Shown piece after piece: positions 1-5,800 of a DNA stretch of 32,624 bases; the stretch's first letter is position 1; every line of letters begins with the position of its first letter. This stretch comes from Bacillota bacterium (lineage in GTDB: Bacteria; Bacillota; Clostridia; Christensenellales; CAG-917): contig JAMPEA010000012.1 in NCBI GenBank assembly GCA_023665365.1, positions 4,011 to 36,634 on the forward strand. Direction: 5' to 3'. The notes below the pieces were generated by a model. It made no database searches. It was not told the origin of the DNA and saw nothing but the letters and a program-made list of their open reading frames with translations. The position numbers were made by a program, and so were the translations under genes.

Positions 1-191
1 GGGTGATACTGGGCGAAGGGACAGTTGAGGTGAACCAAAACGCATTTTATAACTGCACCAATTTGAAAACAATCTACATACACAAGGATACGGACGAAGC
101 ACTGCTTAAAGTTGTGGTAACAAAACTCGGCAAGGAAGACGTACCAGATTTTATTGTTAAATATACCGATATTGAGGAAATACCTGCTTAA
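1..191 (+). CDS. C-terminal end of a BspA-like leucine-rich-repeat protein (partial, 5' end outside window)
   Basis: The reading frame is open to the left edge, so this is only the last ~63 codons of a longer gene. The residues VILGEGTVEVNQNAFYNC followed by TNLKTIYIHKDT match the BspA/LRR_5 repeat pattern (xxIGxGVxxIGxxAFxxCxxLKxIxIP), known from surface proteins of gut and oral anaerobes. The last ~30 residues leave the repeat and end in EEIPA without an LPxTG motif or a membrane segment, so any anchor or signal must lie upstream. A GTG at position 3 is probably an internal valine, not a start. The gene converges on the CPBP protease gene with only 31 bp between the stop codons. Confidence 0.75.
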   Translation, partial: VILGEGTVEVNQNAFYNCTNLKTIYIHKDTDEALLKVVVTKLGKEDVPDFIVKYTDIEEIPA

Positions 192-222
192 AGTATTATA
201 AAATAACGCAAATATTGGAAAT

Positions 223-1092
223 CTATTGCGGAGACTTTTTGTAATGCTTGCCCTTGATAAACACTGTCAAAACAACTATAAACGAGACAGCTTGCGCAAT
301 CGCAACTCTTGCCGTTTGCAATTCGTCTGCACCGCTTGCGGAGCAGATATGCAAAACGTTAACCAAGGAATTGTTTATAAAATGGTCGGTCATGGCAAAC
401 CACAGCGAGCCTGTTATCTTTGTCATCAGACAGAATTTCGCGCCGGTAATTCCCGTTGAGAAGAATAGCATCAGCATCATCAAAAACATCCCTTTGAGAC
501 TGCGCTCACCGTCTACGTAACTGCGTATCGGCGCTACTAAGTGCCATAGACCGAACAGCACGGAGGATATGACTACCGCAATAGTAAAGGCATATTTCTT
601 TTGAGCAAGCCTCAAAAACAGTCCGCGAAAAACTCCTTCTTCCATAACAACGTTGATAACGTTGCCTACAATGCAGAGCAGGAAAAACAAAAAGCCCGTT
701 TGATTGCCTACGTTTCCGTCTACCGAATAGCTTGTGACATAAAACCTTATCGACGGCGATTTGCCCGTCGCGGCAAGGATAATCAACTCGACGCTGTATG
801 TCAAAACATAAGTCGAAATGCCGAGTATCGCGCCAAAGAGTATATTTTTAGGCGCGCTCCGCATGGAAAATCCTGTGGCAGACGGCTTCATATGCAAAAT
901 GAACATAGCCAAAAAACAGACGGCTATACCCAAAAGTTTAAGTATAAATGCCTCGCCGAAAAACGTCTGGTCAGTGCGTATCAAAAAATATTCCAAGCAA
1001 CGAAATAATAAACATATCGCATATACGGCAAGTATTGTCAAAATGATTTTTAAGCCGTCCTTGCGTCTGTCTTTTTCGAGTTCGATTTCCAT
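223..1092 (-). CDS. CPBP (CAAX protease / bacteriocin-processing) family intramembrane metalloprotease
   Basis: A 289-residue multi-spanning membrane protein with the three hallmark motifs of the CPBP/Abi family: EEGVFR (E151, E152, R156), FGLWH (F180, H184) and HFINN (H237, N241). These form the presumed metal site inside the membrane. Family members include Rce1-type prenyl proteases and bacteriocin self-immunity proteins; the substrate here is unknown. I chose ATG 1092 because an extended -10 (TGCTATAAT) ends 7 nt before it, which would give a leaderless message, and no Shine-Dalgarno site precedes any candidate start. ATG codons at 1101 and 1131 are alternatives. The frame stays open upstream through the tandem repeats to about 1695, but only because the repeat unit is a multiple of three. 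Confidence 0.85.
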   Translation of the reverse strand: MEIELEKDRRKDGLKIILTILAVYAICLLFRCLEYFLIRTDQTFFGEAFILKLLGIAVCFLAMFILHMKPSATGFSMRSAPKNILFGAILGISTYVLTYSVELIILAATGKSPSIRFYVTSYSVDGNVGNQTGFLFFLLCIVGNVINVVMEEGVFRGLFLRLAQKKYAFTIAVVISSVLFGLWHLVAPIRSYVDGERSLKGMFLMMLMLFFSTGITGAKFCLMTKITGSLWFAMTDHFINNSLVNVLHICSASGADELQTARVAIAQAVSFIVVLTVFIKGKHYKKSPQ

Positions 1093-1108
1093 AGATTTCA
1101 TTATAGCA
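1092..1108 (-). promoter_or_regulatory. Extended -10 promoter element for the CPBP gene, probably leaderless
   Basis: Read on the minus strand, TGCTATAAT is followed by GAAATCT and then ATG. The spacing puts the expected transcription start at or within 1-2 nt of the start codon. No convincing -35 box is visible, which suits an extended -10 promoter. The same TGCTATAAT core occurs at the tRNA-Leu promoter (1998-2006). Confidence 0.5.
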
Positions 1109-1138
1109 AAAGCGCACTCATAAGTGAGCATTTTTGAG

Positions 1139-1681
1139 TGGTACACCCTCAGGGACTCGTAGGAAGCCCAAAGGCTTCCGTAATAGCAGAGCGGCGAGTT
1201 TACTCGCAGAAGCGACGCGTCAGCCTGGTGTGTCAGGGTTCGCCAAACGAAGTTTGGAACAACACAGTTGTTAGTCCCTGAGTAAAAAAAATATCGCTTC
1301 CGCGATATTTTTTGGTACACCCTCAGGGACTCGTAGGAAGCCCAAAGGCTTCCGTAATAGCGGAGCGGCGAGTTTACTCGCGGAAGCGACGCGTCAGCCT
1401 GGTGTGTCAGGGTTCGCCAAACGAAGTTTGGAACAACACAGTTGTTAGTCCCTGAGTAAAAAAAATATCGCTTCCGCGATATTTTTTGGTACACCCTCAG
1501 GGACTCGTAGGAAGCCCAAAGGCTTCCGTAATAGCGGAGCGGCGAGTTTACTCGCGGAAGCGACGCGTCAGCCTGGTGTGTCAGGGTTCGCCAAACGAAG
1601 TTTGGAACAACACAGTTGTTAGTCCCTGAGTAAAAAAAATATCGCTTCCGCGATATTTTTTGGTACACCCTCAGGGACTCG
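1139..1681 (-). repeat. Three tandem 174-bp units, each bounded by a 21-bp copy of the tRNA-Lys 3' end
   Basis: A 21-bp direct repeat equal to the 3' end of tRNA-Lys (CCA included) occurs four times at exact 174-bp spacing: 1139-1159, 1313-1333, 1487-1507 and 1661-1681, the last lying inside the tRNA gene. Three non-coding 153-bp inserts lie between them. Units 2 and 3 are identical; unit 1 differs at two positions (near 1188 and 1208). In tRNA orientation each insert begins with a 12-bp-stem terminator (AAAAAATATCGC, loop, GCGATATTTTTT). Then comes a region closed by CTCAGGGACT pairing with AGTCCCTGAG, the latter supplied by the tRNA-derived repeat. Inside are hairpins (unit 2 coordinates) at 1432-1446 (AACAA/TTGTT), 1417-1431 (CCAAAC/GTTTGG), 1398-1411 (CCTG/CAGG), 1368-1381 (GCGAG/CTCGC) and 1336-1353 (GGAAGCC/GGCTTCC). 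Confidence 0.95.
1632..1660 (-). terminator. Intrinsic terminator of the tRNA-Gly/tRNA-Lys transcript (copied in each repeat unit)
   Basis: Directly after the tRNA-Lys CCA, the minus strand reads AAAAAATATCGC, a 4-nt loop, GCGATATTTTTT, then more T. The 12-bp stem with a T tract is a strong terminator, and it is A-rich on the other arm, so it could work both ways. Identical hairpins lie at about 1458-1486 and 1284-1312 in the neighbouring units. Confidence 0.85.
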
Positions 1682-1736
1682 AACCCTGGACCCACTGATT
1701 AAGAGTCAGTTGCTCTACCAACTGAGCTAAGGATGC
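1661..1736 (-). tRNA. tRNA-Lys (anticodon CTT)
   Basis: A 76-nt cloverleaf with the CCA end encoded. The acceptor stem is GCATCCT with AGGGTGT (one G-U and one T-G pair). The D-arm is AGCTCAGTTGGTAGAGC. The anticodon stem ACTGA/TCAGT encloses loop CTCTTAA, giving anticodon CTT for codon AAG. The T-arm holds GGTTCGAGTCC. Its last 21 nt are repeated three more times downstream, so this gene is the apparent attachment or expansion point of the 174-bp array. It is probably co-transcribed with tRNA-Gly 68 bp upstream. Confidence 0.97.
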
Positions 1737-1743
1737 ATAATGT

Positions 1744-1776
1744 GCGACAAATACGCATATTTGCGGTCTTTGTCGC
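1744..1776. other. Hairpin in the spacer between tRNA-Gly and tRNA-Lys
   Basis: GCGACAAA (1744-1751) pairs perfectly with TTTGTCGC (1769-1776), with a possible inner GCA/TGC. There is no T tract, so a processing or spacer structure in the tRNA precursor is more likely than a terminator. Confidence 0.5.
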
Positions 1777-1804
1777 TAACAAATATACGCTGTCAATACA
1801 GCTT

Positions 1805-1879
1805 TGGAGCGGGAGACGGGATTCGGACCCGCGACTTTCACCTTGGCAAGGTGACACTCTACCACTGAGTCACTCCCGC
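1805..1879 (-). tRNA. tRNA-Gly (anticodon GCC)
   Basis: A 75-nt cloverleaf with encoded CCA. The acceptor arm GCGGGAG pairs with CTCCCGC. The anticodon stem TCACC/GGTGA encloses TTGCCAA, giving anticodon GCC for GGC/GGU. The T-arm includes GGGTCCGAATCCC. It is the first gene of a minus-strand tRNA-Gly/tRNA-Lys transcript. Confidence 0.97.
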
Positions 1880-1903
1880 GAGTATTGATACTATATCAAA
1901 TTT

Positions 1904-1933
1904 ACTATAAAAATGCAACAATTTTTTTGTAAA
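1904..1933 (-). promoter_or_regulatory. Promoter of the tRNA-Gly/tRNA-Lys transcript
   Basis: On the minus strand TTTACA (complement of 1928-1933) and TATAGT (complement of 1904-1909) are separated by 18 bp, and the tRNA starts 24 bp downstream of the -10. A second TATAGT at 1890-1895 is a possible alternative -10. Confidence 0.55.
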
Positions 1934-1978
1934 ATACAATTTTTTCTTAGACGCATTGTGCGAATAGCGCAAATTTTC

Positions 1979-2006
1979 TTTACACAAAATAAAAATATGC
2001 TATAAT
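1979..2006 (+). promoter_or_regulatory. Promoter of tRNA-Leu
   Basis: -35 TTTACA (1979-1984), a 16-bp spacer, and extended -10 TGCTATAAT (TATAAT at 2001-2006). The tRNA begins 26 bp downstream. The promoter is divergent from the tRNA-Gly/Lys promoter, with the two sharing about 100 bp of AT-rich DNA. Confidence 0.75.
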
Positions 2007-2031
2007 AAATGCACTGCTTCGACAGAATTTT

Positions 2032-2114
<83 letters not shown>

Positions 2115-2118
2115 ACGA

Positions 2119-2150
2119 AAAAATGTGTGCCTTTGGGTGCACATTTTATT
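2119..2150 (+). terminator. Intrinsic terminator of tRNA-Leu
   Basis: AAAATGTG (from about 2120) pairs with CACATTTT (to about 2147) around a GC-containing loop and is followed by ATTTTAT. It lies 5 nt after the CCA end. Confidence 0.75.
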
Positions 2151-2532
2151 TTATAAATTGCGCGACCCATTAGGCAGCATTTTTTCGTTACTACCGCGCA
2201 AAAGATTTTTGCTAAGGTTTTTCAAACATTACACAAAAATCTTTTGCTTGGTATTGCTCGCTTCGCTCGCTTAATTATGTGTTTTTGCTTTATGAAAGAC
2301 TTGCAACAAAAATTTTTTGCTTGGGTGAGCGCTTCGCGCTTGGATTATATTTTTGCGCCTAACATAGAAATCGAACGGGCGGTAATGAAATTCGTCTGTC
2401 GGCGGGCGAAATAGTTTGCTATGAAGTATCCCTCTCGGGATATGGAGCATGCTATGCATATATTTTTGTCTAAACTATGTTGCGGGATATGGAGCGGGTT
2501 GCGCAGATGGGAGGGAGAAAATTTAAGTTGAC

Positions 2533-2559
2533 GTACATAGAATATATTGTTCTATGTAC
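2533..2559. promoter_or_regulatory. Palindrome A: operator-like inverted repeat upstream of the adhesin
   Basis: The arms GTACATAGAA (2533-2542) and TTCTATGTAC (2550-2559) flank the 7-nt centre TATATTG. A half-site TTCTATGTA follows at 2584-2592. A candidate -10 TATAAT (2568-2573) lies just downstream, so a bound protein here would cover the promoter. Confidence 0.6.
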
Positions 2560-2573
2560 ATATTTATTATAAT
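2547..2573 (+). promoter_or_regulatory. Candidate promoter of the adhesin gene
   Basis: TTGTTC (2547-2552), a short 15-bp spacer and TATAAT (2568-2573). The -35 overlaps palindrome A. The resulting 5' leader would be about 230 nt and would include palindrome B. The -35 and its spacing are weak, so this is only a candidate. Confidence 0.35.
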
Positions 2574-2710
2574 AGTATATTTATTCTATGTAAAGAGCCA
2601 ATTTTTGTCAATATTTTTTTGTAAATCCCCGCACAAATGCGCGTTTTTTAAGGTTTTTGCCCTCATTTTCCGCCGATTTTAACCATTCCAACGCCCCAAT
2701 TCCCCCTCAA

Positions 2711-2741
2711 ATATACATAGAACAATATATTCTATGTATAT
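2711..2741. promoter_or_regulatory. Palindrome B: reverse-complement copy of palindrome A
   Basis: The arms ATATACATAGAA (2711-2722) and TTCTATGTATAT (2730-2741) are 12 bp each and flank centre CAATATA. That centre is the reverse complement of the centre of palindrome A, so the shared 25-bp cores of A and B are exact inverted copies about 180 bp apart. The site lies about 60-75 bp before the likely adhesin start. Confidence 0.6.
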
Positions 2742-2817
2742 CGAGCTACTTTGGATTTTACTAAAAAACAGGGCAATATACGCGGCAAAAGACGCGTATA
2801 GAATGGCGGTATCCGTT

Positions 2818-5800
2818 ATGAAAAATTTAAAAAAGAACGTTTCAAATGCGCGCGGCAGAAATGGGTTTGTCAAGGCGATTGCGCTTGTGGGATGCTTGGC
2901 GATAATTTTCGGCTTTGCATTTACTTTTACTCTTGTCGATATACAGGGTAATGGCGCAAACGACAACACTGCAAGCGCGGCAATAGACCCGTCTATATAC
3001 AATCAACCCCTGGACGCATCTTTCGACGCACTGGCGCACGGCTCGACGTACACTTTTACGGATAAAACCAAAGTAGACCAATATAGGGCAGGCAGTATAG
3101 CCTCCGACACAACTACAATCACGGTGGACAGGCGTCAACCGCACGGCTCGCAGTTAAATCCCTACGTGATAAATTCTATCAGCGGCGGAAGTGGAAGCTG
3201 GAACGCATTTGCCGCGGCAATGGCAAATAGCGCCACCTACAACTACGGCGTTGGCAAATATTTTGTTTTGACAAACGATTTGAACTGGAAACCTGGCTCG
3301 TCGCAAATTGCTTATACAAAAATCGGAACGTTCGGCGGCAATTTTTACGGCTTGGGACATAGCTTAATCAATATAGTACTTGACGGCAATAATAATTCTA
3401 ACGTTTCGCTGTTTGACATTATAATGGACGGCGAATTTGCGGACGTAATAGTAAATAGTTATACGTTTAACAACGTGCTTTTCGGTGCGTGTTTTGCTAT
3501 CAATGCGTATGGCACGTCGTTTATGAACTGCCACGCGCAAGGGAGTATAAACAGAGTCACGGCATCAAACACGCAGTTCCACGCCGGCGGAATGTTTTTT
3601 TCACCATATACTCCCTCCGGTAAACCGATAAAGGATGTATTGTTATACCGTTGCTCGATTAAGTGGACGGCTAACGGCAAGGTAACGTCAAGCCCCACAG
3701 GAGGTTCGCTTTGCGGCGGAATAATTGGTTCGTCAGTATATCCTTATAAAATTTATGATTGCTATGCTACTTGCGACGTGACGTATGAAAATAATTATTC
3801 CGATACATATATAAATCCGATTTGCACAACTGCCATTTCCGGAGCCAATAACGTCAAGCGCGTTGTGGAAAACGTTGTAAGTATTATGGTGCATAGAGGC
3901 GCAAATACGTGGGATGAGTCGGCATCGATAATGTCCGGCTGGATAGATACAACGGCGGGTAGTGCCAAATCCAATAACGAATTTTACTACACCAACGTTT
4001 ATTCCGACTACAAGGCGATAAATTCTTCGGGCACTGCCCATATCGGAAATCCGTCCGTATTTTACAGTGCTCAACAGAATGTGATTATAAATCAAGGTAC
4101 TAAAATAAATTTAAATAACGTGCAATACGTCAACAGCTATGGTAGTTATACTCTTAATTCAACCGATTTGAAAACTAATTTGCTTACTGCCGCAAATGCT
4201 ACAAACGGCAACGTCGCGCCTACGTCTGCGTCTCTTGCAGGGGTTAGCGCATCGGCGCTTGCAAGCAATGCGCAAGCTCAATTTAGGTCTTCCAGTATAT
4301 GGGACGAAACAAAGATAGGCGCGACATACAGCACAACAAGCAATCCCGTTATCAATACTTCTGTCCTATCATCGGGTTTTACCGCAAAATTCTACAATAG
4401 GAAAAACGGAATTGACGTTTCAATCAACGGTGTGCCCGATATAGTGGGTTACAGCACGGCTACGCCTTTCCCGACTCCGCCCACCGTGCCGACCAACCGC
4501 GTATTTGCAGGTTGGACTATGGACCTTAGCGAGGACGAGCATATCTACGACAAAGACACAAACTTCACAAGCGACATATACGGCGACGTGGTGTTTTATG
4601 CGGTTTGGGACGTAGATACTATGACCAACGACTCGCTCACCGCAAGCGCATCGAGCGTAGAGTATCTGACGGGCAAGATTACGCTGACGGCAAGCGTATC
4701 GGCGGCGGATATGACGGACGGCGTCCCGACGTACTCGTGGAAATTCGGCAGTAACACACTCGGCGATACGACAAATTCCATAACAAAGGAGAACGTCAAC
4801 GAAAGCGGGACTTATACGATGGATTACTGTTTGCGCTCCACAAGCGAACCGCTTTGGAGGCATAGGGGCTCGCATAGCGAAACTATTGCGATTACGCCCG
4901 GCAAGCTGACTCCGCAGTCCATATCCGTGGATAAGGACGCGTATTACGGAATGTCTATCAACTCGCTTACGCCGACCGTAGTTATGCACAATTCAAAGGG
5001 AACAGTCGTCAACGGCACTGCAAAATGGTATCGCAGTATAGGCTCGATATTAAATACCCCCAGCGACCCCAAGTATCGCCCGGGGGAGGTCTACGTCGAG
5101 TTCTACTTCGAAACCGATGCGTCTTACAACGGCAACTACGATAGCGGAAATACGGTCGTTTATAACACGTCCGCTTCTATGGATATTGTGTATTTCCCAG
5201 CCAAATACATACAAATAGAGTACAACCTCTTTGAAATCCCCGAGACGCTCAGCTTCGACTTCGATACGTATAACGGGTCGATAAGTTATACGCGTATCGC
5301 AAGCGAGTTCGATACGCTGTGGGCGGATTACTACGCAAATAATACCGCTCTGCTCGACGGCTTGGGCATAGGCGGTTATACGCCGCAGTTTAAGTTTACC
5401 GACGGCAGTTTTATCAGTATCCCCGATTACCGCACTAAGCCGAGCGGCTACTCGAACGTCACCGAGACTATCTCAATCGACGTAAAGTTTGTGGCGGCTA
5501 CTTATCAAGTCACCTATAAGTTCGACGACGACGCGGGTACGGCGGATAGGGTGGAAACGGGCAAGACATACGGTCAGCAAATCCTCAAACCCTCTCCCAA
5601 TCCCACAAACGGAACTATGATGTTCCTCGGCTGGTACTATCAGGCGACCGACGTCAACGGCAATCCCTTGACCGAACCGAACGGCGACCCCAAACTCGTG
5701 CAATGGCAATTCGACGTGGATTGCGTGTTCGGCGACGTGGAACTCACCGCGCGCTGGCTTAAAGCCGAAAGTTTGGACCATATTGAGGTCGTGGCAAATA

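Larger units (their letters stand above)
2151..2802. other. Intergenic region of about 650 bp without a convincing gene
   Basis: No frame here has a recognisable protein or a Shine-Dalgarno-led start. It holds a perfect 14-bp inverted repeat GCAAAAGATTTTTG (2198-2211) / CAAAAATCTTTTGC (2234-2247). Two degraded direct copies of a segment with TTTTGCTTGG followed by palindromic GCTCGCTTCGCTCGC- or GAGCGCTTCGCGCTT-type runs lie near 2240-2276 and 2313-2346. CGGGATATGGAGC occurs twice (2436-2448 and 2483-2495). Two long palindromes follow and are listed separately. The pattern suggests decayed dispersed repeats plus the regulatory region of the adhesin gene. Confidence 0.6.

Noticed and set aside
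1139..1681. CRISPR array
   Set aside because: The constant part is 174 bp, there are no variable spacers and no cas genes, and the 21-bp core is a tRNA end.
1093..1695. N-terminal ~200-residue extension of the CPBP protease containing three 58-residue repeats (RVYQKISRKRYFFYSG...)
   Set aside because: It is a read-through of the 174-bp tRNA-derived array, which happens to be a multiple of three with no stop in this frame. It runs into the tRNA gene itself and past three terminators.
2533..2741. Complete transposable element bounded by the two palindromes
   Set aside because: No transposase, no target duplication, and each end is itself palindromic, which is unusual for terminal inverted repeats. 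An operator pair or an invertible segment is at least as likely.
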